Below, piece by piece: positions 43,800 to 55,800 of a stretch of 64,000 nucleotides of DNA. How positions within the stretch are numbered: position 1 is the first letter of the stretch; each line of letters begins with the position of its first letter. The stretch spans positions 62,001-126,000 of the forward strand of contig NADL03000655.1 of the NCBI GenBank assembly GCA_002205965.3, given 5' to 3'. The notes beneath the pieces are model-generated. The model saw only the letters and a list, made by a program, of their open reading frames with translations, did no database searches and had not been told where the DNA came from. The position numbers and the translations under genes are program-made. The stretch is from Kappaphycus alvarezii (taxonomy: Eukaryota; Rhodophyta; Florideophyceae; Gigartinales; Solieriaceae).

Positions 43800-44580
43800 T
43801 GTAATAGATGACAGTAAAAAGTTCCACAAGTTTGTGGAGAAGCCAAGTGAGGATTAACATCTTTGGGCAGCAAGGACAAAAGCTGCGCTTGAAGCAAAGG
43901 AGGTTCTTGTTGCGATAGAGTCAGAATTGGTTGTGGATGGTATGAGCGCAGAGGTGGAAAAGAAAGTTACAATTCTCGTTCAGTGCTGATTCAGGGCCTG
44001 GGTGACCGTCCTTTGCGTCTATGTCTTAGTATAAAAGACAACCCATACAAGATGTGGGCTCTTCTGAAGGAAAGATACGCTGTTTCAAACACAGCGACGA
44101 AGGTTCAGCTGCAAGCCGAGTTGTCAGGAATGCGTCACAACGACCAGCCCGCACAGGACTACATCGACCCATTTGAGGAAGCTTTTAACCGCCTAGCCGC
44201 GATTAAAAGCAAGGTCGATGAGGAGCTGCAAGTCGCAGTATTGCTTGCGTCGTTCAGGGATGAGAAAAAACCGCTATATGGGGCGATAATTGCATCGCTG
44301 CAGACCTCCAAGTCTAAGTTGGAATGTAACATTGCAACTTCCACTCTCTTACAGGAGCAAAAGGATCAGCTGCAAAACGCTGGTGGCGAAAGGGGCTCAT
44401 GATCGAACATTGGGCGCATCCTGACAGCTGCTAGAGGCCGTAGCAAACGTGTATACCATTGAAGGGTTCATCGTCGTCGAAAGTTGAGAATCCTCGCTGC
44501 TTCAACTGTAGCAAGGCTGGGCATCTGGCAATTAACTGCCCACAGACGAAAGAGAAGTTATAAGGAGGGCTCCATTCGTT
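43800..44580 (+). pseudogene. Copia-2 gag
   Basis: The first piece has HLWAARTKAALEAKEVLVAI after a stop. The second (43983-44402) has DNPYKMWALLKERYAVSNTA, TKVQLQAELSGMRHNDQPAQ and AVLLASFRDE, the UBN2-type gag domain. The zinc knuckle CFNCSKAGHLAINC (CX2CX4HX4C, complete) is near 44500. Stops lie at about 43857 and 44400. Confidence 0.85.
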
Positions 44581-44699
44581 GATCCATGCGGGATTGAACC
44601 AGACGATGAAAGTGAAAATGCAGCAACTATACTGGTAGCACGTTGCAATGGGCATATGAGCAATAAGCGTCGGATGGATTGATCCCTATTATTGGCGGC

Positions 44700-45000
44700 A
44701 GCGAAGGCTAAACGTTATGATCAAAATTTTATCTTAGCCACTGGAGCCTCCGATCATATAGTGTGGTGCCTAGAATGGTTTTACGACACTGAGAAAATTC
44801 GACCTCGCCTCTTATTGCTTTGAGATGGCGATAGGTTTTATGCGACACAACGAGGAACTCTCTATTTACGGACATATGTTGGCTCTACAGCTAATTGGTA
44901 CTCTCGAATAATGATACTAAGGGGCTTCTCTTGTTTGACCCTGAGCTTCACTGAAGCCTGCTATCATGTTCAAAGTTATGCAATAGCGGCTATTGAATCA
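44700..45000 (+). pseudogene. Copia-2 protease remnant
   Basis: NFILATGASDHIVWC is the place of the usual D-S-G-A active site. The Asp-Ser pair reads Ala-Thr, so catalysis is lost. It is followed by badly decayed sequence. Confidence 0.7.
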
Positions 45001-45219
45001 ACATGGGCCGTAGCGTTTGCGGCGGCATGTTAGATGTTGTTCTTATGTGTCAAGGATGAGTGAACAAAAGCGTGCACTATACTAACGTCCGGGCCGTTGA
45101 ACCCACTGCAGCAGCCGCTGTGGTAGTGTGATGCTCCATAGCAACGCGAATAGAGCATGGGAAGGACCTTGATACCAATTAAACCCGTTAAAATTCCTTG
45201 TAGAGTTCTGGGCTGAAGC

Positions 45220-46000
45220 TATGGCACGAAAGATTGCCCATGGCAATGTGGAAAGCATCAAAGAGCTGGAGCGGAGCGGTTTGTTGTCAGGACTGGACTT
45301 TAAAACAAAACCCAAGTATAATTCATGCTTGGGATGAATGAAAGGGAAGCAAATGAAGCGGCGACTGCGTCCAAACAACAGTCGCAGAATGAAACGGTGT
45401 GCTCTAGTGCACTACGATTTATGTGGCCCAGTATACGTGCCGTCTTTTGGTGGTTCACGGTACTTTGTCACCTATGTCTACGAGTATTCTAGGTACATTG
45501 TGGCCGTTCCCATCAAGTTGAAGTCTGACGTATCTGCCAAGTTTCAGACTTATCACGCATGGATAGAACGCCAGTTTGGATGCAAGATTAAGCGATTACA
45601 TAGTGATGGTGGAGGAGATTATTTGGCGATTCGGAACTACCTGATGCAGAAAGGAATCGAGCATAGCGTCACACCGCCCTAATCCCCCAACTTGAACGGA
45701 ATCGCAGAACGTTCAGACAATACTCTTGAGGAAAGCGCTCGAACTATGCTCGAGCAAGCGGGCCTACATAGCCTGTTTTGGGCACAAGCTATTGTGCATG
45801 AGGCACGAATTAGAAACTACTTCTGCCCTAGAAGCCACTCTGTCTCCTCTTATGAATTTATCACAGGTATGAGGCCCAGTTTATCGCCTCTTCGAATCTT
45901 CGGATGCCAAGCGTGCTATCATACTCCGAAAGAAGTCCGAAAGAAGCTTGACTTGACTCTTAATCTGGGTAAAGCATCGTGATTGGATGTTCCGAAAACA
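45220..46000 (+). pseudogene. Copia-2 integrase
   Basis: The core domain has LVHYDLCGPVYVPSFGGSRY (first Asp), KRLHSDGGGDYLAIRNYLMQ (second Asp) and SPNLNGIAERSDNTLEESAR (Glu in the A-E-R context), then the C-terminal side HSVSSYEFITGMRPSLSPLR and IFGCQAC. The rve triad is intact. One stop (after TPP, about 45680) splits it. It cuts target DNA and joins the element ends in an active element. Confidence 0.9.
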
Positions 46001-46151
46001 CCCAATACAAGATCTGGCTACCCTCTCGGCGTACAGCAGTTGTGTCAAGGGCTGTGACGATTTTTGAAGACGAGTTTTTGGCAAACCAGTGGTCTAAGAA
46101 TGATGACGGGACTGATTGCCGACTTATTCTCCCGGATGATGGAAATGATGT

Positions 46152-46196
46152 GCCATCAAGAGTGCCAGTAATGTTATTACTGGTGCTCTTGATGGC
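46152..46196. repeat. Hairpin-forming inverted repeat in copia-2
   Basis: Arms of 21 nt (46152-46172 and 46176-46196) pair with two mismatches around a 3-nt loop: GCCATCAAGAG ... CTCTTGATGGC on the outer side and CAGTAAT ... ATTACTG on the inner side. It lies between integrase and RT. Confidence 0.85.
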
Positions 46197-46259
46197 ATTA
46201 CGCTTACAGTTTCTACTTTTGTACTGTACACTACTGAGGAGAATTATCATAATAACGAG

Positions 46260-47905
46260 AAAGTGGTCAACGGTGAGGAGGCTGGGCAGGCAACAGGGCC
46301 TAGCCCTGACTTGATGACGTATATACTGGATTTAAAGCAGGAGAAGAAAGCGGATGTGACTCAAGATGTCGATGAGCCTGGGTCTCATTACCCCCGAAGG
46401 GAACGAAAGCAGGCCTCGTTCTACAGTCCTGGTGAGTCAAGTAACATACAAGCGTTGATAATGACTGGCGTTTTTGAGCCTGATCCGACTTCAGTGAGTG
46501 AAGTACTCTCGCAGCCAGATGCTGCGGCATGGAAGGAGGCGGTCAGGTCTGAGCTTGATTCATTGAACATGCATGGCACATGGACAGTTTTGGATCGGCC
46601 TCGAAACGTGAAACAAATATATACTCGATTTTAATTCTTGCACAAGCGCAAAGATGATGGAAAATTAGTTAGTCACAAGGCTAGAATTGTTGCCAAAGGT
46701 TTCTGACAAGGAAATAATCATCAGACCTTCGCGCCGGTGGTAGAATTCAACACCGTTCGAATGTTCTTTGCAGTGGCAGTTCAGAGTGGGTAGTATGAAC
46801 CGCGGTATATATAAACTGAGCCAGGCATGACGCCTATGGTTTGAGGAGTGGGGAGTAACTATGGACAAGATTGATTTTATTGCGCTTCTGTCTGACAGCT
46901 GTGTGTAGCGGAGGAATTGTTTAAGGAGCTTACTGTATGTGGATGACATCATCGTGATGGGTGCGAGCAAGAAGGATGTGTTCGCGGTAATGGGCGAGCT
47001 ATCATCCCATTTTGACGTTGCGAATTTGGGAAATCTCGGTTCGTTTCTAGTTTTGACGTTTATCATCGACAGTAATGGGGCATGAATGTCTCAGCAGCAC
47101 TACGTGATGCAGACACTTGAGCGATTTGGAATGTCACAGTGCAATGTAGTATCAACTTCAATGTGCCAGGGTGCAATGAAGGAGTTTGAAAAGTCAAGTG
47201 AAGCCGTCGACCATACCAATTACCAGGAGCTGCCCTTTTGTCTCCTATTTTTGGCGACGCGGAAAAGGCTGGACAGTAGCGCGGCAGTAGCAGTACTTTG
47301 CCGATATGCGAACAAAACTCTGAAGATACACTGGGTCTCACTCAAACAAGTGCTTAGGTACCTTCGTGGTAACTCCGATCTTGCGTTGAAGCTTAGTCGT
47401 GAAAGTGACGAAGTACTAGCAATATATTGCGATGACGACTGAACTGGGGACAAAAGTGATCGACTCTCTACCACTGGCGTTTTGATCAAGTTCGGAAGTA
47501 CCTCCATCTATTGGAGGACACTCAAGCAGAGAGCAGTCGCCTTGTATACGACGGAGGCCAATTATGTCGCATTGATTGAGGGAACGAAATTGGTTATTTG
47601 GCAGCGTGATTTGTTACCTCAACTGGATTGCGCCCAGACACTTTCGACCACGCTTGACAAGGACAGTAAAGGAGCATTGGCTTGGAGTACGGATGGAGTC
47701 AGGAAATCCAAACATGTTGCTATTAGGATGCATTCCGTTAGGGAGCAATTAACATTTGGCCACGTGAGATCTGTATACTGCAGAACCGCAGACGTGACTG
47801 GCGATATCTTGACTGAGCCATTATTACGTGTTGCTTTCGAGAAATACAGAAATGGAATTGGTTTCCATACGCCGCTGCATCCTAGCCTTTATGATGGAAG
47901 AGGAG
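46260..47905 (+). pseudogene. Copia-2 reverse transcriptase and RNase H
   Basis: RT starts AAAWKEAVRSELDSLNMHGT then VLDRPRNVKQIYTRF. It continues after a stop with SHKARIVAKGF and FAPVVEFNTVRMFFAVAVQS, and the catalytic site is RYVDDIIVMGA (about 46935). Then come HFDVANLGNLGSFLVLTFII and the RNase H with CDDD, STTGVLIKFGSTSIYWRTLK, TTEANYVALIEG and ADVTGDILTE. Part of the palm before YVDD is missing or decayed (46790-46900). Several stops are present. The active-site YVDD is intact. Confidence 0.87.
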
Positions 47906-47909
47906 ACCT

Positions 47910-48359
47910 TGATATCTAGCTGAAATCTTGGTACATCATTCGAAACTAACTTGCAAAAGATTCTTGCAAGAGATTTCATTAGATGTGGATGTGGTGAATG
48001 AATTTATTTCATCTCTGAATGCGGCCAAATAAGCCAAGTGGTATCATTTTTCGAATGCGTTATGATATTGATTGTATACTTTTGAGAGTGTAGTACTAAC
48101 CTGGCCTTTTGCGTTTCTGGCTTAGTTTTTGCCACCATCAAATGGTACAAACGCTACGAAATATGTGGGGATGACTTATGGCTAGCGATAGTCTCCTTTC
48201 CTTTTTTCGTTCTCGTTAATTGTTATTTTGGGTCGGTTTGAATAAGTTTTATCGATCCAGGATGTACATAAGAAAAGAATGCAACCGATGAGTAAATTAA
48301 CAAGATGAACTCGATGGTAAGACTTGTTCAAAGAATTCACCAACTCGTTTACTTTGTTG
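47910..48359 (+). repeat. 3' LTR of copia-2
   Basis: Starts TGATATCTAGC after the purine tract. See the 5' LTR for the matching blocks. Confidence 0.86.
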
Positions 48360-49869
48360 AGTCTGTATTCTTAGTGTCACTCAGAACGGTGGTGATCATG
48401 CTGGCCGCAGGTAGAGCTCCGGTAGATCTGGTTCAGTGTTTAGCCGGCGAGCCACTTACGCCGTTGGCTCAAAAAGACAACACACCCGAGCCAATCCCTG
48501 TAAGAGAGATGCTACCTTGATTGATAGGCAGCTGCTTTTTGAAGCGCGCTATCTCGAAGGCAGCCAAGTATTTTTTTCACTCCAAATGGAGATATTCAAG
48601 TTAATCGGATCCGACACAGTTGTCACACTTAAAACAGGCGTCACACCGGCTTTTCAAAACTTCGGAACGAATTCTGCATGCAACAAGCTGACTGCAGACT
48701 TGAAATTCGTTTACTCTATGCTGTCGTGCTGCTAGCTTGGATGTCGTCAGGGTCTTTTTTATGGAAAATGCTGCAGTGGGCCTTTTACTGCTTTGCTATC
48801 AGGCTAGAATACCTGCAGACGCGTCTGAGTAGTATCACAAGCGTGCAAAAGAAATGTCAAGTCTGCAATGGGGTAACCATGCACAAATTGCTTCATTATG
48901 CATCGACAAATTAATTTCAAGATTTAATTGCGTGAATGTAGTGTACAAAAGTACAATTTTCCACCTGTAATTCTAACTTCTACAGAATCCATGCCTTATT
49001 GAAATTTTGCGATTGTCTTCCCTATTCTGTTTCTGTTGGCAACAACTTCTGATACACGACACTGCACTTAAATCATTCACGCAGTTTAGCAACCCTCTGC
49101 ATGCTCTGTCGTGCCTTGTAATCTGCCACATTACACTCATTTGGCAACTCAATCAACTGTAGTTGGACTAAAATTGCGTATAGTTTAGGTCACATATAAA
49201 CCGCCACTACTAACTGAACTACAAGTTAAAAACAAACAACTTCCATATCATTTTAACCAGAATGTTCTGCCCAGTTTCACTAGTCAAAGCACTGGAAAAT
49301 CTTCGCGGCCTCACTTTCGACTTTGTTGTGCACTCCGTTACACTCAAGATCCAAGAATCCCTAAGTTTTCAAGGCGGGTAAGTCCAAGAAATGCGCCGAA
49401 TGCTGCTCAAACTCCGTTACCATGACCTTGTAGTCTCAATCCTATTCAGATAATTTATTATTTATTTATTTAGAATTATCTATTTTGGATCTACACATAT
49501 CATTTTATTTTTACAGTCTCAGTCAACATTTTCATCTTCGTCGGTCACCAGCATGCGATTATTTCAAGCTCACAAGTAGTTTGAAAGTAGGAGGCGATAC
49601 CGGGCCATCAGGTTAAAGAAAAGGACATCAAAGTAATCGGTGCCACCTTGTCTTGATTTTATTGTGCTATCAGGTCGTGAAGCCGTGATGTGTTGTACCG
49701 CTGTTGAAATCTCTACCAAGCAAAGTGACAAGATCATCCTGGCGCTCGATCCGCCGGTTGCTGGATGTGTAGCGGAGGAGCCGTTGCTGTTGAAGTATGG
49801 AGTTTCCGTTGGGCTAGGAGCTAACCGTCTCAAGAAAGGGGCATGATAAGAACATGGAAGTTATACCGA
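48360..49869. other. Stretch without recognised gene
   Basis: Plus ORFs at 48305-48520, 48436-48735 and 49640-49846 and a minus ORF at 49570-49833 have no motif I know. Around 49452-49517, TTTATTTATTTAGAATTATC then TTTGGATCTACACATATCAT resembles the end of the copia-1 LTR at low similarity and may be a very old LTR end. Confidence 0.35.
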
Positions 49870-49920
49870 GGTGGGGAAAGTTATGGGTGTTTTAAATAAT
49901 AGAAGATATATTCGATCCGG
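49870..49920 (-). repeat. LINE tail fragment
   Basis: GGGGAAAGTTATGGGTGTTT then TAAATAATAGAAGATATATT with CGATC fits the tail motif with more changes than most copies. The gypsy-2 fragment begins directly after it. Confidence 0.55.
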
Positions 49921-49924
49921 CCGG

Positions 49925-50812
49925 AAACAACGTGACGAACCACTAGCGTTTTTCGGCGCCGAGCTTACAGGAACACTTATAAGTTGGTCAACATTCGAGA
50001 AAGAGGCATAAGGTATTTTTCAGACTTTCGAGAAGTTGGACTATATGTTACTCGGACATCCGCATGTACACGTTTTTACAGATCACAGAAAATTGTTGTT
50101 CGTGTTTGCGCCACTTGCGCTTGAGCCATCATTGGGAAGGCAAATTCTATCGAAGCTCCAGCGCTGGGCATTATTTCTTTCAAAGTTTAACTACGTAATA
50201 GAACACATACGTGGGGAGAAAAATGTTTGTGCTGACATGATTACTCGATGGACGAGAGGGTATCGCAACGAAAAACGGGTGCTTAGCAGCATTTTGCCTG
50301 AAGAAGCTAAGCGGATGATTCCGTCGGCTGGTTCGATTACATGGCCAGACATGGACGCTTTACGATCATCGCAAGAGCAACATGCTACAGAATATGGCCC
50401 AACATTCGACGAATTCGAGCGAGTCTGGAAACGAAAGGGAAAAACCTGGATATCTAATGAGAACCTGGAGCTACAACTCAAAATAATGGTGTGCTCACAC
50501 TGCGGTATGATGGGTCATTGCGGGGTACAGACTACAACAAGCGTCATCAGAGAAATCTTCTGCTGGTATAAAACTGAGCAAGATGTCACTGCGTTGGTGC
50601 GCGGATGCTTTTACTGCATCGTTACGAGATGCGGGGAAGTCGTACCCAGACCACTCGGCCATGCACTAGAAGGCGAAGAAACGAACGAGGTTGTGCACGT
50701 GGACTTCCTGTACATGGGGCAAGGACAGGATGACTACAGGTATGTGCTCGTCATTCATCAAAGAGGAGAGCGACTTACCGAACAGATACTTTCCACTTAT
50801 GGAAACTATTGA
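49925..50812 (+). pseudogene. Gypsy-2 RNase H end and integrase start
   Basis: 49925-50035 gives LAFFGAELTGTLISWSTFEK. The open part 50036-50812 gives DYMLLGHPHVHVFTDHRKLL (RNase H, with Asp), KFNYVIEHIRGEKNVCADMI, then the integrase zinc region with MMGHCGVQTTTSVIREIFCW, CFYCIVTRCGEVVPRPLGHA, then HVDFLYMGQGQDDYRYVLVI. Compared with the copy at 36 kb the zinc finger is uninterrupted (HCG ... CFYC). The frame ends with an unrelated tail, so the rest of integrase is missing here. The DNA transposon begins about 95 bp further on. Confidence 0.85.
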
Positions 50813-50907
50813 AGTGATACAATTTCATGTGATGGATTGCAGGATTTCTGTGTACAGCTCTATTACAACCTGCTTCTTTCAGCTGTTCAGGGAACGGAAG
50901 TCACTTT

Positions 50908-53847
50908 CTAGTGTCTATCCGTCATAGCACTGTCCTCATATGATGCACACTTGGTCCTCATATGGGTAGGTTTCAACAAAAGTACAAATGCGCTGTTTTT
51001 AATGTTTTTGAGTTATGCACATCGCTGTAATCAGCAAGTCAAGACCATGTCATTGGTCAGATTTTCCGATTGTTTTATACGTGGAGTAACGAGGTATATC
51101 TGGTGACAGGACCAATTAGATTAGCTGCTCTGAAATGTAAAACCCAACAGAATCGAAGATACGGACCAAAAAAGTTTCCGATCACAACTGTTTTCAATTT
51201 TTTTATAAGATGCAATCCCTGCAAAAAACATCATCACTGCAACTACTCAACCCACCGCGTCCCCCTCCGCAGATTCAATCGTTTCCCTTTCAGCCATGGA
51301 TTTTGACCCCGAGGCATTGTGTGCAGAGGCCCTTCTATCGCTTCCCCACAACCCAATTTTGGAACGGGAACCCGATGTCCAGTGGATGAGGACATTGATC
51401 ACGATATTGAATTAGATGCCGCTAGCTTGGTTTATGATACTACCCTTGAAACCGATGGAGAACCAAATGCTCACCCCGATAACAACACAACTCAAGATTT
51501 CATTACCAAGTTTACAAGTGACATATGTAAGCACGACGAATGCCAGATTTCCAATGCAACCGAAATAGCACTTTCATTCAATAAGCTTGACAACACTGAA
51601 AGAGTAAATTTCGTTCGCTCAATGCTATTTGCAACTACCGCCGCCCACAACAGACCCAACATGATGAAATGAGACTCAACAAAAGCGTAACGCAAGAAAC
51701 GGCGCCAGCAAATTAATAGCACAGAAGATTTTGTTTCCTACACTACAAAAGTGAATACAAAAGTGCACTCGGTGTTGGGGCGGCCTGTTCGTGCTCTGGC
51801 TTTTGCTGCTCTTACTCAGTAGTCATCTCAAGTTATTTCACGTCATGCCCGTGAATGTAAACCAGACGGGAATTCTGGAGCCTTACACCAATAACAGGGC
51901 AAAGAGCAGAAAGGGAAAAATAGGAGTGCAACGCATTGTGGTGATCGCATTTTTAATGAATTTGGCATCTTATTATGGAATGGAATGCCCAAGAGGGCGT
52001 GGTTCAAGAGAGGAGTCCAAATGGCGGCTACAACCAAGTAGCCATACTAAAACCTCGATCTACTGTTTATGCAAAGATGAATATTATCACTTAACGGATG
52101 GGCTGCTACAAGTACGCTCGGACTTGAAACGCCCCGAACTTCCAATCAGTATCAATTTGTTTACACGGTACTGGAAGACTGGTATGCCCGCTCTCCGAAT
52201 TGCGTCTCTCGGAAGTGATTTCTGCGACACTTGTACCATTTAAAAAAATTCAATCGAGGAACTGAATACGAATGGCTCGAGGCACGCGCAGATCAAATTG
52301 CTCCTGAAAATGCATCTAGAGGAATCAATCACAGAATTTAAAAACTACCAACACTTCTAAGCCATTTGTAATGGCACATCCTGTGATATGCACTTATTTT
52401 TCGACTTTGCTGAAAAAAGGTTGCTACCCAAGTTGCAAAAGCAGCCAGGTCAGCTTCATTTTATAACCGGCTTGAAGTCTGATTTTTTTGGGGTATCATC
52501 TAGCAACTTGGGTCGGAACTTTGTGTTCGGCCTCCCAGAAGGGCTTTGGCCAAACGAAAAGACCGCTAATACTGTTTATTTATGAAAGAATACATATTTG
52601 ATCATTCAAGAATGGTTGGTGTTGTTTCGAAACAGCTGACACTTCATTCAGATATTTGCTCAGGTAAAAACAAAATCGTTTTGTTTTACGGTACTTCGCC
52701 TGGCGTGTCCTAGCTGGACTGGAAGACAACATCACTCTCTATTTTTTGGTTGCGGGTCACACAAAGAACGCCTGTGATGGAGCGTTGGGTCATGTGAAGA
52801 GAAAACTGCTAACGTCCGATGTTAAAAATCCAAGAGATATGATGCGTGTTATTAGCGAAGCTCATCGACTACCTCATGCGTTCCTTCCGCTTACGTTTGC
52901 TGGAGAGAATGGAATTTATTATTAGAGCAGTACTTTACGATGCCGCAGAACTTCAAGATCACCAAGTACCACGTTTTCCGCTTTTCTTCGTCTACTCCTT
53001 GGAGTATGCATGTGAAGGAGTTTTCAAACTCAACTAAGGAGTTTAATTTTAATCTCAAAATAAGGGATGTTGCTCATGACTCTGCCAAATTGGGCTTGCA
53101 GGTCGATATGGGTACGAAATTCAAATACGTTCTGACCCCGCTGGATCAACTGAACTCTAAACAGAATGATACGCGACAAAACTACTAACAAGTTAACGTT
53201 TTAGACCGCTACTACCAACATGACGTGGTTATACAACGAGAGTTTTATGAGGATGGGAGTTGTGAAATTTCCCAGCTCCAATAACTTTGCATTCAGTTGA
53301 CCAATTTGAGATCTGTAAACGCCAGATTCTGCATCAGTTTAAGCTTCAAATAAAACGTTTTTTTGGAAATTTTAACTTTTTTCAAAGAAAATGGCCATAA
53401 CTTTTGATCATAAAAATAGCGAATTTGTACTTTTGATTTTGAAACCTACCCATTTGAGGACAGTTTCCGTTTACATTTTGAATAGGTAATTGTTTTAGAA
53501 GCCCGAAAGTTTTACTGCAAAAAGGCTTTTTATACTAAGTTAAATTACAGTGATTCTACTGTACATAAACATTCGTTTCTGACCCCCCACACGATAATAC
53601 AAACTATGTTTCCTTCCAAAATAAAGTAATTTTTGCGCAACTTCTTGCGAAGAGCCAATGGTGGTGATAGAGTATTGCTCTAGCCTTAAGTGAGGTCAGC
53701 AATCTTGAAAAGTTTGTTCATATCGGCCTTGCAAATTCTTGCACCACTGCGGAGGGATAAGAAATGCGCTTAAGTAAAAACATTCCTATTGCAAAAGAAG
53801 TGCTAAAAGTAGTCCTCATATGAGGGCAACGGTCCTATAGACACTAG
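50908..53847 (+). mobile_element. DNA transposon with a DUF7869-like gene
   Basis: The left end is CTAGTGTCTATCCGTC, then CTGTCCTCATATGATGC and GGTCCTCATATGGG. The right end inverted is CTAGTGTCTATAGGACC, then GCCCTCATATGAGGAC. CTAG lies at 50908-50911 and 53844-53847 and may be a 4-bp target duplication, since no other duplication flanks the element. The interior is about 2.9 kb with a decayed gene (51300-53190). The last 400 bp are shared with the MITE at 29248-29714, which proves mobility of this end pair. Confidence 0.88.
51300..53190 (+). pseudogene. DUF7869-like transposon protein, frameshifted
   Basis: Three frames are needed. The N-terminal part (51319-51672) has EIALSFNKLDNTERVNFVRS. 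The middle (51791-52243) has ISINLFTRYWKTGMPALRIA and SDFCDTC, and 52388-52585 has DMHLFFDFAEKRLLPKLQKQ and GLKSDFFGVSSSNLGRNFVF. Then follow LTLHSDICSGKNK (about 52636), RYFAWRVLAGLEDNITLYFL and AGHTKNACDGALGHVKRKLL (about 52754). The series L-x-L-H-x-D-x-C-S-G-x-N-K, W-R-V-x-x-G-L-x-D-x-I, G-H-T-K-x-x-x-D is how I recognise proteins carrying DUF7869. The spaced Asp and His residues would fit an RNase H fold nuclease, and terminal repeats around it suggest a transposase; that role is inference. At least four stops or frameshifts. Confidence 0.72.
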
Positions 53848-54025
53848 AGCGAAGTAGAACAGTCCCCAAATGGGGAAAGATCCTCCGAGCGGCTTAACCT
53901 TCCCCGTGGCTTCCGACAAAGCGACCTCAGCCATCGCTAAAGGTGCTACTGGATCCTCCAGAATGTCCAAATGCTTGTTCTTTTCATCCTCCCTTCCTCT
54001 ACGCAATTGTCTGACAAGTAAAATT
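53848..54025. other. Short stretch between two elements
   Basis: The minus strand is open (RGREDEKNKHLDILEDPVAP). Disregarding copia-3, the same frame may continue beyond 58922. No motif is known. Confidence 0.35.
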
Positions 54026-54030
54026 GGGAC

Positions 54031-54321
54031 TTTGAAGTGAAAGTTTTATAAGCAGATATTTTACTTCTGCTAATATTTTGGCGAATTTAAGCTGTATGGC
54101 ATACCAGTCATGGAAATGATTTAAGCCTATGAATGCACATGCCATGTACTCTTCACGTGAGATTCTCTCGGACTCCCACGATTCTCAAGGCACTCGGTGA
54201 GGCTTTCTCATCCGCGGGAGTCAATGTAATTATTACGCTGAAGCCAAGTGACAAGTAATCATTACGGCTTACGTTTCGTTTCATTGCACTTGCATTAATT
54301 GTTGAGCGCGTATATTCAACA
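54031..54321 (-). repeat. 3' LTR of copia-3
   Basis: Matched with the 5' LTR over GTGAGATTCTCTC, CAAGGCACTCGGTGAGGC and GTCAATGTAATTATTACGCT followed by GAAGCCAAGTGACA on the plus strand. Confidence 0.88.
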
Positions 54322-54324
54322 CTC

Positions 54325-55800
54325 CCCTTCGAGCTCAACTGCGTAGTCACTTGAGTCCCATCTCGCTGGAGAAGTATTCATGTTTGTTCCGTGAAAGAGT
54401 TTTGTCATTATATCCGCAACCATGTTACATATCTGAGTGTATTTGAAGTCTACATTCTCATTTCTGACATGATTTCGAATAAAATGCAATTTTAAATCTT
54501 TGTGTTTGAATCTTTCATTGAGGACCTTATCGGATGCAACAACCATTGAGCCCAGACTTTCTGCGTAGAATAAATTTGAATTGGGGCTCAATGTCTTCAT
54601 ACCCAAGTCATCCATGAGTTGACGTAACCATAAAATCTCTCCCACAGCAAAACTCATAGCGACATACTCAGCCTCTACGGCCGACTGTGCAACTAACTAT
54701 TGCTCCTCGCTGCGCTAGAAGACGGCTCCACCTGTATTTATAAACAAATATTCACTAGTCGAACGATGATCTGCACTTTCACTCGCAGACTCAGAGTCTG
54801 TATAACAGAAAACATGTAAGAACACCTCTCGTACGTGATGCCAACATCTCATGTACATTTAAGATAGAGAAGGACAAATTTGGCTGCATTCCAATGGATC
54901 TTAGGTGGGTCTTGCATATAACGGGATAAAAGAGATGTAGTATAGACAATATATAGTCTTTTCGAGTTTTCTAGATGTAGTAATGTCCCAAGTAGTTCTC
55001 TGTAGGAAACGTGCGGCAAGGATTTATACTCCCCTTCTTTCTTATTTTCCAGATTCTCCAGATCTGTAACTGCTCGAATACAAACGTGAGATACTTTGCA
55101 ATACTTCATGCCATATACGGCAAGAATATGATCGATCATTTGAGAGTGATGTATTTTTGATTATCCCATTCTATTTTCTTTCAACTACTATTCTCAGAAA
55201 CTTGACCCTGACTCATCTATCCGGACATCCACCTTCTCAGAAATCGCATCAACAGCAATACACAGGAACTCTTACCTTCGACCAACCAACAGAAGATAAT
55301 AAACGTAGACCAGAATTTAGGACATATTTACATTGGGTTCAACGTTACTTTACACGCAATAGTCAGCATTTGCTAGCTTGAATATAACAGATGTAAGATC
55401 TATTGATGTGGGTGCTCCGTTTGCGAAAGACGCCTGCTTAAGCCCATATATTGCTTTGAATAGCTTCAGTACTCAGACCTTGCGTCTTGGATGTACTAAA
55501 CATTCAGGATGCATTATGTATAACTCTTCTCCCAAGATTCAATTAAAAAAGGATGACTTCACATCCATTTGTAGCCACTGCAATTGCAAGCACGCAGTCA
55601 AGGATAGGAGTAAACGTAGAGAGGTGCGAGTAGCGACAGGTGCAAATATTTCATTGTAGTCAATACTGAGCTTTTGAGCGAAGCCCTTAGCGACGAGACG
55701 AGCCCAATTGTCTAGTGAATCTCCTTCTTTCATCTGTTTTGCTGTAAAATACCCACAGGCGGGGGAGGCACCAATTCTCATTTGTTGTTGCGTTCAATTT
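54325..55800 (-). pseudogene. Copia-3 reverse transcriptase and RNase H
   Basis: RT begins in ARLVAKGFAQKLSIDYNEIF and APVATRTSLRLLLSLTACLQ, then LQMDVKSSFFN. The YGLKQA stretch is recognisable, but the YxDD site is not: that place reads VYVYYLLLVG. RNase H has HVSYRELLGTLLHLENSKRL, then after a stop VEAEYVAMSFAVGEILWLRQ, LGMKTLSPNSNLFYAESLGS (the usual D-N in this place is lost), RFKHKDLKLHFIRNHV and CNMVADIMTKLFH. It is certainly inactive. Confidence 0.85.

Larger units (their letters stand above)
43220..48359 (+). mobile_element. Copia-2: old LTR element
   Basis: The LTRs lie at 43220-43665 and 47910-48359, about 450 bp each, starting TGATATCTAGC and visibly diverged, so much older than copia-1. 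The primer-binding site GGCTATGGGCCCAG (43666-43679) is again complementary to the initiator tRNA-Met anticodon arm, with one mismatch. A purine tract GGAAGAGGAGACC precedes the 3' LTR. Gag, protease, integrase, RT and RNase H follow in copia order. No target duplication is evident; the exact right end is uncertain. Confidence 0.9.

Noticed and set aside
43215-48365. Target duplication of copia-2
   Set aside because: CTCGT before the 5' LTR recurs near the end of both LTRs, but it lies inside them, so it is not a duplication of the target.
49452-49517. LTR end of the copia-1 family
   Set aside because: Resemblance is limited to AT-rich strings and a short GGATCTAC block; too weak for a feature of its own.
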